Shown piece by piece: positions 34,761 through 43,546 of a stretch of 64,000 bases of DNA; the stretch's first letter is position 1; each line of letters opens with the position of its first letter. Source of the stretch: Parabacteroides sp. TM07-1AC (GTDB lineage Bacteria > Bacteroidota > Bacteroidia > Bacteroidales > Tannerellaceae); assembly GCF_003480915.1 (NCBI RefSeq), contig NZ_QUKD01000001.1, positions 434,001 through 498,000 of the forward strand. Direction: 5' to 3'. The notes under the pieces were generated by a model that saw only the letters and a program-made list of their open reading frames with translations, made no database searches and was not told the DNA's origin. Made by a program: the position numbers and the translations under genes.

Positions 34761-35645
34761 ATGAAAGCGAACACTAGTATGCAATATCTGAATATCGCAG
34801 GTTTTAATATATTATTGGATTTTGACTTCAACCCCTTTCTCGAAATGAAGAATTTTATCCCCTTCATCGGAAAAAGCCAGGAGAAGCAAGCTACAGACCT
34901 GTGTACCATCTCTGTCTATCCTGGCAGAGAAATAAAAGATATACCCGTATTCGTGTATTCAACCACCACAGAAACAGGTTCCTATGGTATATATCAAAAC
35001 GATGATTTGAATATAGTCATATACCAGTCTGCCGAGTCAGGCAACAAATACCGTTTGCTGGCCGACAAAACATGGAAAGAACTCACAATCGACTTTGTTC
35101 CGACCACAAGTGCCGAAAGTCCGACTGTCTTAAATCTGTTTCTCATGTTGGCCTTTATTTACAGCTCTTCATTTCATGATACAGTTCTGATTCACGCGTC
35201 TTCCATCAAAAAAGAAGAAGAGGGATTTGCTTTCTTAGGCCCTTCCGGAATCGGCAAAAGCACCCATTCCGACCTGTGGCTGAAATACATCCCTGACGCT
35301 ACTTTATTGAACGACGACCAGCCGGCAGTCCGTATAATAGGAAACAAACCTTATATATATGGCACTCCCTGGAGTGGAAAAAGAGACTATTATCGAAACG
35401 AAAGATCTCAGCTGCAAGCCCTCTACAAAATGGAGCAAGCGAAAGAAAACCGCTTGAAGCGATTGTCTGCCATTGACACATTCCGACTTTTACTGGCCTC
35501 CGCATCTATGATACGCCACGACAAGCCGACTTTCAATGCGATCAGTCAGACTTTGGCCCGACTTGCAGGAACCGTTCCTGGCTACCATTTGCAATCAAGG
35601 CCAGAACGAGAAGCTGCCGAAATGTCTTACAACAGAGATAGATAA
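34761..35645 (+). CDS. HPr kinase-like (HprK-related) ATPase of a peptide cluster
   Basis: The 294-aa protein has an N-terminal beta-rich half (1-135) and an HprK/PEPCK-like C-terminal half. That half has LIHASS (His145), Walker A GPSGIGKST (160-168), an acidic LLNDDQPAV (182-190) and YGTPWSGK (200-207). This matches the HprK-related kinases found in lasso-peptide and other RiPP clusters, where some phosphorylate the peptide. True HPr kinases are longer and lie in other contexts. The 52-aa peptide gene starts 47 bp later. Phosphorylation of that peptide is an inference. Confidence 0.75.
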   Translation: MKANTSMQYLNIAGFNILLDFDFNPFLEMKNFIPFIGKSQEKQATDLCTISVYPGREIKDIPVFVYSTTTETGSYGIYQNDDLNIVIYQSAESGNKYRLLADKTWKELTIDFVPTTSAESPTVLNLFLMLAFIYSSSFHDTVLIHASSIKKEEEGFAFLGPSGIGKSTHSDLWLKYIPDATLLNDDQPAVRIIGNKPYIYGTPWSGKRDYYRNERSQLQALYKMEQAKENRLKRLSAIDTFRLLLASASMIRHDKPTFNAISQTLARLAGTVPGYHLQSRPEREAAEMSYNRDR

Positions 35646-35692
35646 TTGTTTAATTTTAATACGAATAGAAAGTGAAAAAGAAAAATTTAAAA

Positions 35693-35851
35693 ATGTACGA
35701 GAAACCAAAAGTGGAAGTCGTAGAAATCCACTTGAATGAGTGTATCGCTGGTAGTGGTGCTGTTCAAATTTCTGCAGGGAAATTCGAACGTCACAACTTT
35801 GGAACAGGAACAGATGGGAATTCTCCTTGGGAGCATAATTGGATCGATTAA
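35693..35851 (+). CDS. 52-aa candidate RiPP precursor peptide
   Basis: An ATG at 35693 opens 52 codons ending TAA at 35849-35851. The N-terminal KPKVEVVEIHLNECIAGSG matches a leader style common in Bacteroidales small peptides (KPxVEVxE...xxASG/GSG). The following part is Gly-, Ser- and aromatic-rich and ends WEHNWID, with one Cys (16), three His and two Trp. It lies between the HprK-like gene and the lipoprotein, upstream of peptidase, PqqD and ABC exporter genes, the normal position for a precursor. The core boundaries are inferred; processing after AGSG is possible. Confidence 0.65.
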   Translation: MYEKPKVEVVEIHLNECIAGSGAVQISAGKFERHNFGTGTDGNSPWEHNWID

Positions 35852-35878
35852 TAATTTAAACAAAAACATTACGAATTA

Positions 35879-37237
35879 ATGAAAACATTTATCAAAACAT
35901 TAGTAATTAGCAGTCTGTCGTTGTCCATGTTTACTGCATGTAGTAACGATATGGATGATAATGGAAAAGGAACTGATACTCCCGATATAAAATGGACAAG
36001 TGTCACGATGCAACTTGCGAATACTGCTCAAGGTTTTGACAATAAACAAGACTTGCCTCTAACAAAAACGGGAAATGGAGAAATATGGCCAGAATCAACA
36101 CCATTAAGAAGTAGCGACGAACAACTTCAAGCTATTTATCCATTAGAGAACGTAGGACATAAGATTTATTTAGTAAAGGTCGATAATGATAATAACTGTA
36201 TAGCAACAGCAACTCAAGTAAATGAAAATGATTTGACATTGACTTGGAAGCTATCACTTTCCACTGATTCAGATAATTCAATTTCGATAAAAGGAGAAGG
36301 TGAAGATTCAGATTGCAATAATCCTATTAATTTAAAACAGGGGGATAAAGTATATTTTGCTTCCACAAAAGATATTACAAAAGCTACTGCTAAGAAATCA
36401 GATGTTTTGACCATCCCGGGAGGTGATGTATATGCCCCTATTGGTGATATCTTATTTATTAGTGAAGCAGCCTTATTCGTTAATATCGACAATGAACAGA
36501 TTATATTTGAATCTGAAAATGCTATAAGTACAGGCCAAAAAGACCGATATGAATTACCTATATCATCAGAAGATACTCAGGAAACAATGAGTATGATTCA
36601 TTTGGAACGTGCTACAACATTATTAAATGTACAACTTGCTATCAAAACAGAATCAGGGAATTCAGCAAATAACGCTGATTACATCAAAGACTACCTTAAT
36701 CAGGTAGCAAAGAAAGAGTTAATTACAGATATAAATAAACAATTCCGTGCTCGTTTCTTCTTTACTGGTTATCCTAATGCATATGACATGACAAGAACAG
36801 CACCGATATCGGCAAGCACTGATGAATATACAGCCATTAGCTATAGATGGTGTTCTCCTGTAAACGAAATGGATTTTCCATTAGTCAGTACAAGTAGAAA
36901 GTTCTCCGGTTTCAGAGATATGTCCCTTCCTTATATCACTCCACATGATTTCAGAAATAGTAACAATCAAACTATGATTTATATGACTTTTGAAATTTTG
37001 GATACAAACGGGGAAACTCCTTTATATAGAGGTACTATTGCGGGAGAATTCGCCGCAGCCGACATCATGGCAAGAAACACAAATGTTGTTGTATTATATG
37101 CCCTAAATGTATCTGAATTAGGAGGTTTATTAAGTAGACCTATTTCAAAATCACTTGTCACCCGTTCTGCTGTTGAAGATGAACTGTTCGGTACAATGAT
37201 AGATGCTGATGTTGAATTCGAATATTTAACCAAATAA
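35879..37237 (+). CDS. Large lipoprotein of unknown function in the peptide cluster
   Basis: The 452-aa product has a signal peptide with lipobox (SLSLSMFTACSND). The body is Asn/Asp/Ser-rich with predicted beta structure; parts such as GDKVYFAST and the run NTNVVVLYALNVSELGG recall Bacteroidales fimbrillin or surface lipoproteins, but no domain is certain. The DNA is clearly more AT-rich than its neighbours, suggesting separate acquisition. The gene lies 27 bp after the peptide gene and 14 bp before the signal-peptidase-like gene, so it belongs to the unit. It could be a receptor, immunity or cargo protein (inference). Confidence 0.6.
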   Translation: MKTFIKTLVISSLSLSMFTACSNDMDDNGKGTDTPDIKWTSVTMQLANTAQGFDNKQDLPLTKTGNGEIWPESTPLRSSDEQLQAIYPLENVGHKIYLVKVDNDNNCIATATQVNENDLTLTWKLSLSTDSDNSISIKGEGEDSDCNNPINLKQGDKVYFASTKDITKATAKKSDVLTIPGGDVYAPIGDILFISEAALFVNIDNEQIIFESENAISTGQKDRYELPISSEDTQETMSMIHLERATTLLNVQLAIKTESGNSANNADYIKDYLNQVAKKELITDINKQFRARFFFTGYPNAYDMTRTAPISASTDEYTAISYRWCSPVNEMDFPLVSTSRKFSGFRDMSLPYITPHDFRNSNNQTMIYMTFEILDTNGETPLYRGTIAGEFAAADIMARNTNVVVLYALNVSELGGLLSRPISKSLVTRSAVEDELFGTMIDADVEFEYLTK

Positions 37238-37251
37238 CGCACAAACATATC

Positions 37252-37728
37252 ATGGAGCTCCCCTCCTCTACCCGTATCATCCAGCTGCCGAATGAATTAA
37301 TCATTCAAGAAGTGGCAACATGTTTACGTAAAGGACAAACAGCTACCATACGTATAAAGGGGAACAGTATGTTCCCCTTTTTGCGCCATGAGAAAGACGC
37401 CGTCCGGCTGCAATCCATTCATCCGGACCAACTCAGATGCGGGCAAATCGTATTATTCAAATACGGTCCCGTTTATCTCTTACACCGGATTATCCGTATC
37501 GAAGCCTCACAGCTTTATATCCGCGGTGACAATCGAGTCGGATTTCCACTTGAAATTGTAGACAAAGATGCTGTCGTAGGATACGTCACCTCCATCCAGC
37601 GAGGAACCCGATGGATGCCTCCCGAACACTTCGGATGGCAACTAATCTCCTCCCTCTGGATACACTCATATCCGCTACGGCTCCGACTCTCAGGCTTAAA
37701 AAAATACATTCGAAAAATCCTAAAATAA
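37252..37728 (+). CDS. S24/S26-type peptidase with Ser/His dyad (signal peptidase-like)
   Basis: The 158-aa protein has IKGNSMFPFLRHEKD (nucleophile Ser39), a LLHRIIRIEASQLYIRGDN block (His78 and the GDN box at 92-94) and a hydrophobic C-terminal part. Bacterial signal peptidase I has Lys where this has His; a Ser/His dyad is the archaeal/ER type. No N-terminal membrane segment is seen. In this position it may trim the 52-aa peptide or act on the lipoprotein. PqqD follows 8 bp later. Confidence 0.75.
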   Translation: MELPSSTRIIQLPNELIIQEVATCLRKGQTATIRIKGNSMFPFLRHEKDAVRLQSIHPDQLRCGQIVLFKYGPVYLLHRIIRIEASQLYIRGDNRVGFPLEIVDKDAVVGYVTSIQRGTRWMPPEHFGWQLISSLWIHSYPLRLRLSGLKKYIRKILK

Positions 37729-37736
37729 TCAAACTC

Positions 37737-38030
37737 ATGAAAACCTTTAAACTTAAACAAGGCTATAAAATACAAGAAATAGCAGAAGAAAAAGTCCTTT
37801 TCCCTGTCGATATGGCCAATGTGGATTTCACCAATATGCTCGTGCTCAACACCACCTCCACCTTCCTGATTCAAATGCTGCTCGAAAAAGCATACAGCAA
37901 GGAAGAGCTGGCAACAGCCCTGGCCGACCAATTCGACGTAGATCACTCTACCGCCGAATCCGATATCGAAGAACTGATAAACACCCTGCAAAACTTACAT
38001 ATCCTGGATACCGACATCCAAGAAGCATGA
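37737..38030 (+). CDS. PqqD-family protein (RiPP recognition element)
   Basis: The 97-aa protein starts MKTFKLKQGYKIQEIAEEKV and has FTNMLVLNTTSTFLIQMLLEKAYSKEELATAL, the winged-helix PqqD fold. PqqD-like RREs bind leader peptides and present them to modifying enzymes. This is strong contextual evidence for a peptide pathway. The ATG at 37737 is used because an upstream reading runs inside the peptidase gene. The stop overlaps the ABC transporter ATG (ATGA). Confidence 0.82.
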   Translation: MKTFKLKQGYKIQEIAEEKVLFPVDMANVDFTNMLVLNTTSTFLIQMLLEKAYSKEELATALADQFDVDHSTAESDIEELINTLQNLHILDTDIQEA

Positions 38031-39649
38031 AGCAGATACTCTACTATTTCTTCCATCTTTCCAAAGGCTTTCGGAAAGAGATAATCAGACTCATTTCCGT
38101 GGGAGCAATCGAAGTTGCGCTCTCGCTTATCATCGTATGGTTTTCCAAACGGGTAATCGACACCGCAACTCACTCACGCGAAGGGGCCTTACTCCCGCCC
38201 CTGCTCCTGCTCGGAGGCTGTTTCCTGCTCTCCATTATCTGCCGGACGTTCCTTTCCAGATGGTCTGTGCTTCTGCAAACCCGTCTACAAAACACCCTGC
38301 TCCACCGTTACTTCTCCACCCTGCTCCATGCCGAGTGGAAACCGGCGCAAGCCTTTCACAGCGGTGATATCATGTCGAGAATGCACACCGATATCAACGA
38401 CGTAGTCAATACCTTCGTCACCGCCATCCCCCAAGTCATCCTGATGCTATTAAGCCTGTGCGGAGCATTCTACTTCCTATACACGATGGAGCCCATCCTA
38501 GCCGGTGTCATAGTCGGAATGATCCCCTTCATCCTGTTGCTCAGCAAGGCCTACTTCAAAAAAATGCGAAAACTATCGACAGAAATCAAACAGTCGTCCA
38601 GCCATATCAAACAATTCTTCCAGGAATCCATCCAGCGTAGCGAAATAGTAAAGGCACTCCGCTTCGAAAACCTGCTCCTGCGCCAACTGGACAACCGCCA
38701 GTCGGACTATATCGGCAAGGTCAGACAGCAGAACACCTTCTCTATCTTCTCCAACCTAGTATTGTCCATCGGTTTCCTGTCCGGCTACCTCGTAGCCTTC
38801 ACCTGGGGCGTTTACAGCCTCCAAAGCGGTAAAATCTCATTCGGCACCATGACAGCCTTCCTGCAACTGGTCAGCATGATTCAAAGCCCGGCTCTCGGTC
38901 TGGTGCACACCATCCCCGGCTTTATCACTGCCTACACATCAGCCGAACGCCTGAAAGAAATCAATTCCCTTCCGGAAGAGACACAGGAAGCTTCTCTCCG
39001 CCCAATAGACTGCACGAAGCTGCAACTTCAACAGGTCACCTTTTCCTACACGCCGGAAAAGCCTGTCCTGACAGATATAAATATGGAATTTCGCTCCGGC
39101 GAAATCACCGCCCTGGTCGGTCACAACGGATGCGGCAAGACAACCCTGCTCCGCCTGCTTCTGGCACTGGTATCTCCCTCCCAAGGCCATATCACCCTGA
39201 CAGACAACCAGGGCCACATCCATCCAATCGGAAAACAGACCCGTATCAATTTCTCATACGTGCCACAAGGAAACTACCTTTTCTCCGGCACGGTACGCGA
39301 TAACTTAAAAGCAGCAGCCCCCTTAGCTACAGACGCCGAACTTTTGCAGGTATTGAAATCGGTCTCCGCCGATTTCATCCTGCAAACAAAAGAACAATTA
39401 GATTTAAAATTAAGAGAAGGTGGAGAGGGCTTGTCCGGTGGAGAGACACAGCGCCTGGCCATCGCCCGCGCCCTGCTTTGCCCGGGAAAAATCCTCTTAT
39501 TAGACGAAATCACTTCTTCCCTGGATGAACAAGCCGAACGAGAAATCCTGGCTTTACTCAAAAACAATGTAAAAGATAGGATTATTATATTGGTATCGCA
39601 TAAGCGACAGGTGGTGGAGTTGTGTGATGAGGTTTATTCGTTGGAGTGA
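38027..39649 (+). CDS. ABC exporter, membrane-ATPase half transporter
   Basis: The 540-aa protein has six helices (about 20-300) and an NBD with Walker A GHNGCGKTT near 365, Q-loop SYVPQGN, signature LSGGETQ near 469, Walker B ILLLDE near 490 and H-loop SHKR. It lacks the N-terminal C39 peptidase seen in double-glycine peptide exporters, consistent with a separate peptidase upstream. It probably exports the mature peptide as a homodimer. It is coupled to pqqD by a 4-bp overlap and ends 2 bp from the convergent nucleotidyltransferase gene. Confidence 0.9.
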   Translation: MKQILYYFFHLSKGFRKEIIRLISVGAIEVALSLIIVWFSKRVIDTATHSREGALLPPLLLLGGCFLLSIICRTFLSRWSVLLQTRLQNTLLHRYFSTLLHAEWKPAQAFHSGDIMSRMHTDINDVVNTFVTAIPQVILMLLSLCGAFYFLYTMEPILAGVIVGMIPFILLLSKAYFKKMRKLSTEIKQSSSHIKQFFQESIQRSEIVKALRFENLLLRQLDNRQSDYIGKVRQQNTFSIFSNLVLSIGFLSGYLVAFTWGVYSLQSGKISFGTMTAFLQLVSMIQSPALGLVHTIPGFITAYTSAERLKEINSLPEETQEASLRPIDCTKLQLQQVTFSYTPEKPVLTDINMEFRSGEITALVGHNGCGKTTLLRLLLALVSPSQGHITLTDNQGHIHPIGKQTRINFSYVPQGNYLFSGTVRDNLKAAAPLATDAELLQVLKSVSADFILQTKEQLDLKLREGGEGLSGGETQRLAIARALLCPGKILLLDEITSSLDEQAEREILALLKNNVKDRIIILVSHKRQVVELCDEVYSLE

Positions 39650-39651
39650 AG

Positions 39652-40773
39652 TTAGTGTAAAAAACGCTCTTTAAAGGCTGTATTCAGTGATGTAAAAAAT
39701 AATTTCAGTTTCTTTCTTGCCTGTTTCGGATAGAAAGGGTATAAAATAAATATCTCCTTTAATATATTTCCATACCAATAAATCCGCTCTCTTAGTATTT
39801 GAAGAGAGAAAGAATTTCCTTTTTTCCAAATAGTAAACTTACGCTTCTTCCTTTTCTTCTGACCAAAATTACCCAATTTTCGGATACTAAACCATAATAG
39901 CCTTTTGAAAAATAATCTATCGTAAAAATTCAATGACCAGAAAGCAGGAAGATTAGCCGAATCGATACCGATGTATTCAAAACCGACAGCCGTAAACACC
40001 CGCACAAATCGCGCCATCCCTTCTTTCCTTAGCTCTTCCATGATACTTGCATAATCCAATTCCGGATATTGCTTAACGAAAAGTACCCAGTCACACAAAT
40101 GACGTAAACCAATTCCCCCGTTAAAAAGATGTTTAGCCGCATGTTTCAGTAGCATAATAGCATTCTCCCTTGCTTCCGGAACACGATACAAAACACCCTC
40201 CTTCTTCACAAGTTCACACTTTCTATTCTGCAAAGAAGAAGGATTCAAATTATGCGGATAATGCAATTCGACCAATATATCCCGAATATAAATCATATCA
40301 TGTTGATGACTGCGATTATGATCAAATTTAATCTCTCCCCATTGTTTCAAACACTCTAAAGCCTTATCATACGAATCCGGTATATAAAGATCCAAATCAC
40401 CAGTCATTCTCAACAAAGGCTGCGGATAAAGAAGCGCAATGCCAATCCCCTTCATCACAATCGGGTAAACTTCGGCCTGTTCCAAACTGGTATTTACTTC
40501 GGTCCAGACACTCCGGATTTTCTGGTTATATCCCTGAATAGCCTGTGCCTCCGCCATCCAGGAGAAAAAAAGTTGCCGGGGAGGACGAAAAGCCTTCGGC
40601 AAACGTTCTACCGCCGCATAACAGATGCCTGTTACTGCCTGGTCGTGCACCGCTTCCCATATCACCATCCACTCTGAGGCATCCAACCCCTCAAAAAAGG
40701 AAACATCCGGCTCTTTATCCCATATCCCGGACTTTATCAACTCCAGAAAGGCTGCTTCCGCCTTATTTTCCAT
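39652..40773 (-). CDS. Nucleotidyltransferase family protein (PF14907-like)
   Basis: The 373-aa protein has the motif MTGDLDLYI near residue 125 followed by HDMIYIRDILVELHYP, the Pol-beta-type metal-binding core of the uncharacterised NTP_transf_5 family. The C-terminus is basic (QKKRKKRKFTIWKK). This family recurs in RiPP clusters with HprK-like and PqqD genes and in polysaccharide loci. The start ATGGAAAATAAG (40773) overlaps the AraC-type gene by 11 bp; ATGs 12 or more bases upstream are possible. It is the last gene of the minus-strand EPS run. Confidence 0.75.
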   Translation of the reverse strand: MENKAEAAFLELIKSGIWDKEPDVSFFEGLDASEWMVIWEAVHDQAVTGICYAAVERLPKAFRPPRQLFFSWMAEAQAIQGYNQKIRSVWTEVNTSLEQAEVYPIVMKGIGIALLYPQPLLRMTGDLDLYIPDSYDKALECLKQWGEIKFDHNRSHQHDMIYIRDILVELHYPHNLNPSSLQNRKCELVKKEGVLYRVPEARENAIMLLKHAAKHLFNGGIGLRHLCDWVLFVKQYPELDYASIMEELRKEGMARFVRVFTAVGFEYIGIDSANLPAFWSLNFYDRLFFKRLLWFSIRKLGNFGQKKRKKRKFTIWKKGNSFSLQILRERIYWYGNILKEIFILYPFYPKQARKKLKLFFTSLNTAFKERFLH

Positions 40774-41185
40774 AGAACGCTTCATCATCAAACTCCTCAA
40801 ATTTTAAATGAGTAAATTCTTTCCCTGCAAAATCAGCCCGCACGCTCTCCGGAACACGCCCGTATTCATTTTTAAAAATACGATAAAAGGTACTTCTCGA
40901 AAGAATCCCGCACTGGTTCGCAATATAATCGATCTTATAGTTGGGATTCTTCACTAATAAATAACAGGCATATTTCAGTCGCAGATGGGTCAAATACCGA
41001 TAGAAGGTCTTTTCACGGCTAAAAGAACGAATTGCCATCGATAGATATTTATCATTGCTTCCGCATGCGGAAGCAACCGCCCGCAAAGAAATAGCGGGCG
41101 ATCTGAAACGCAGTTCCTGTATCATGTATTTTTTAAACACATGATAGATCAACTGCAATGTTTCAATCTTTACTTCCGTAGCCAT
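40763..41185 (-). CDS. AraC-type HTH protein at the end of the EPS operon
   Basis: The 140-aa protein has the double-HTH of AraC regulators (LRLKYACYLLVKNPNYKIDYIANQCG and STFYRIFKNEYGRVPESVR) without a sensing domain. The start at 41185 overlaps the end of the Wzc-like gene by 23 bp, and its own end overlaps the nucleotidyltransferase start. So three genes are nested head to tail. It may regulate the polysaccharide operon or the convergent peptide unit (inference). Confidence 0.75.
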   Translation of the reverse strand: MATEVKIETLQLIYHVFKKYMIQELRFRSPAISLRAVASACGSNDKYLSMAIRSFSREKTFYRYLTHLRLKYACYLLVKNPNYKIDYIANQCGILSRSTFYRIFKNEYGRVPESVRADFAGKEFTHLKFEEFDDEAFYGK

Positions 41186-43517
41186 AAGTATATCCTTTTC
41201 CGTAATAACCATATCCATACCCATAGTTATAACGGATATCTACGCCATTCAATAAAATAGCCATATTTTTCAGCTTATTGCTTTTATACAGCTTTTCTAC
41301 CTCCGGTAATAATCGTTTGTCCATATATCCGGCACGCAATACATAAAGTGTCAGGTCGGCTACACGGTTAACGATAATTGCATCCGCAATCATATTAGAA
41401 GGCACATTATCCAGTATCACGTAGTCGTAGCGCTCTTTCAACCATTCCAACAAATCATCCAGCCGCTTACTGCGCAGTAACTCCGACGGATTCGGCGGAA
41501 TAGGCCCATTATACAAAACGTCCAGGTTCGGATAATACTTTCCTTTTTCCAGAAGATTATCCAGGTTCGTTTCCTTTCCCGACAGATAATTGGTAACCCC
41601 AGCCTCATGTTTATGACCAATGCGTTCACTCAGAGAACCTTTTCGGATATCCAAATCGACCAACACGACTTTCTTGCCTCCGGTAGCCATACTTACTGCC
41701 ATATTGATTGACAGAAATGTCTTGCCGGCACCCGGATTAAACGAAGAAAAGACAATCACCTGCAGACGGTTTGTATTCACCTCCATAAAATCCATATTTG
41801 CTCTCACAATACGGAAAGCTTCAGATATGGCATCACGTCCATTTTCCGACACATAAATCTCATGTTCTTTCCGTCTATGCTTTTTCGGAAGCAAAGGGAT
41901 CTCTCCCAATATCGGAGCGGTCAGCTTTTCTTCCAGTTCCCTGCGACTGTTTATCTTCGTATTCAGACTAAAAATCAACCAAAGGATTAGTCCCGGTAAG
42001 GCAAAGCCCCCCACCAAAGCAGCAAGCAAAATCATAGATGTTTTCGGAGCTACCGGCATATCGCTACACATAGCCGGATCGATCACACGTGCATTACTTG
42101 AAGTAATCGACTGCGACAAGGCATTTTCTTCACGTTTATTCAACAGATACAAATACAAAGCTTCCTTGATTTTTTGCTGACGCTCAACCGATAATACATA
42201 CTTCTGCTGAGAAGGGACAGCCGAAATACGTCGGTTGGCCTGCCTTTCTTGCTGCTCGATACGCTGTAACTGTGCATTCAGACCGGCAATCAGGTTGTCG
42301 ACCGTGCGCACAATGGTCTGCCGCATAGCCGACAATGAACCATTCAACTCCTGGATAATCGGATTCTTCTCGCTACTGTTTTCCTGCAATTTGTTTCGCT
42401 TCAGCAACATTTCGTTGTATTTGCCGATACTCTGCTCGATATTCACATCCGGAATACCGGTATTGGAAGGAATCAAATCCCGTTCATGCTGCGGGTCATG
42501 CAAATACTCTTTGATGGAACGTGCCAGCGATAACTGATTCTCCAATCCCAGCCCCTCTTGTTGGTAAAGGTTGGAGTTTTGCAGATAGATACCTGTTTCC
42601 GACACAATATCCGTCAACAGGTTTTCTTTCTTAAACGTTTCGATTTCCGATTCCACGCCTCCCAGCTCCTGCTCAATGATAATCAGACGCTCATTGATAA
42701 AATTGGATGTATTGATCGCTACCTGATTTTTGTCGTTAATCGCATCTTCATTATACACAACGATCAATGTATTGATAATATCTTCCGCTCTCGCTTTAGA
42801 TACATCTTCAATAGCCAGATTGATAATAGAAGCTTTCTTGTCGGCCAAATAAGCACGCAGACCGGCGTTGCAGGCTTTCGCTACCTGAAGCAAATTATAC
42901 TTCGTGACAGTGACCGGCACCGAATAATACATCTTGGAATAATATAAAGTAGGCGTAACGACCACCTTTCCCACAGGCGTTTCTACCGTATCCTTCAGAG
43001 CCACCTTCTGCTTCCATTCCTCATCGTCACCTTTCCATCCGGCAAGCATAACCGTTTTATCGTCCAAAGGTGTCACCACCATTTGTAAACTGCTGGTTTC
43101 TTCGGCATCCGGAAAGCGAAGGACAACAGGAGATTCCTTGTACAATTCAATCTCCCGAAGACCGGCTTCCACCCTGTAAGAAATGTTCAGATTCAAGCGA
43201 CGGACCACCTCTATCATCAGGTTACGGGATTGAAACACCAACACTTCATTATCCACACTGCTTTTGGTATTCAATACATTCAAATCCTCAAAGGCCGCAG
43301 CCTCACTGGCCAGACTTGTTCCCTTCGAATCATTCTTGATTAAAACGGAAGCGACACAGGTATATATCTTGGCAGTGCTTTTCACATAATAGACTGCCCC
43401 CCCGAGGAAAACCATAACCGACAGGACAAACCAATACCAGTAACGCTTGAACATGTACCACAAGTCTATCAGGTTCAAAGCATTTGTCCCATCTTCTATT
43501 AGTTCTTCATTCTTCAT
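41163..43517 (-). CDS. Wzc-like polysaccharide co-polymerase / tyrosine autokinase
   Basis: The 784-aa inner-membrane protein has TM1 near 30-50, a long Wzz/GNVR periplasmic region with coiled coil and TM2 near 500-522. The cytosolic BY-kinase has Walker A SSFNPGAGKT, Walker A' VVLVDLD and VILDN. The C-terminal tail is a Tyr cluster (YNYGYGYGYYGKGYTYGYG), the autophosphorylation site. It controls chain length and export of surface polysaccharide together with the Wza-like protein upstream (29 bp). The unusually regular Tyr-Gly tail deserves note. Confidence 0.92.
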   Translation of the reverse strand: MKNEELIEDGTNALNLIDLWYMFKRYWYWFVLSVMVFLGGAVYYVKSTAKIYTCVASVLIKNDSKGTSLASEAAAFEDLNVLNTKSSVDNEVLVFQSRNLMIEVVRRLNLNISYRVEAGLREIELYKESPVVLRFPDAEETSSLQMVVTPLDDKTVMLAGWKGDDEEWKQKVALKDTVETPVGKVVVTPTLYYSKMYYSVPVTVTKYNLLQVAKACNAGLRAYLADKKASIINLAIEDVSKARAEDIINTLIVVYNEDAINDKNQVAINTSNFINERLIIIEQELGGVESEIETFKKENLLTDIVSETGIYLQNSNLYQQEGLGLENQLSLARSIKEYLHDPQHERDLIPSNTGIPDVNIEQSIGKYNEMLLKRNKLQENSSEKNPIIQELNGSLSAMRQTIVRTVDNLIAGLNAQLQRIEQQERQANRRISAVPSQQKYVLSVERQQKIKEALYLYLLNKREENALSQSITSSNARVIDPAMCSDMPVAPKTSMILLAALVGGFALPGLILWLIFSLNTKINSRRELEEKLTAPILGEIPLLPKKHRRKEHEIYVSENGRDAISEAFRIVRANMDFMEVNTNRLQVIVFSSFNPGAGKTFLSINMAVSMATGGKKVVLVDLDIRKGSLSERIGHKHEAGVTNYLSGKETNLDNLLEKGKYYPNLDVLYNGPIPPNPSELLRSKRLDDLLEWLKERYDYVILDNVPSNMIADAIIVNRVADLTLYVLRAGYMDKRLLPEVEKLYKSNKLKNMAILLNGVDIRYNYGYGYGYYGKGYTYGYGSKD

Positions 43518-43546
43518 TATCGCAATAAATTAAATTATACTCGTTC

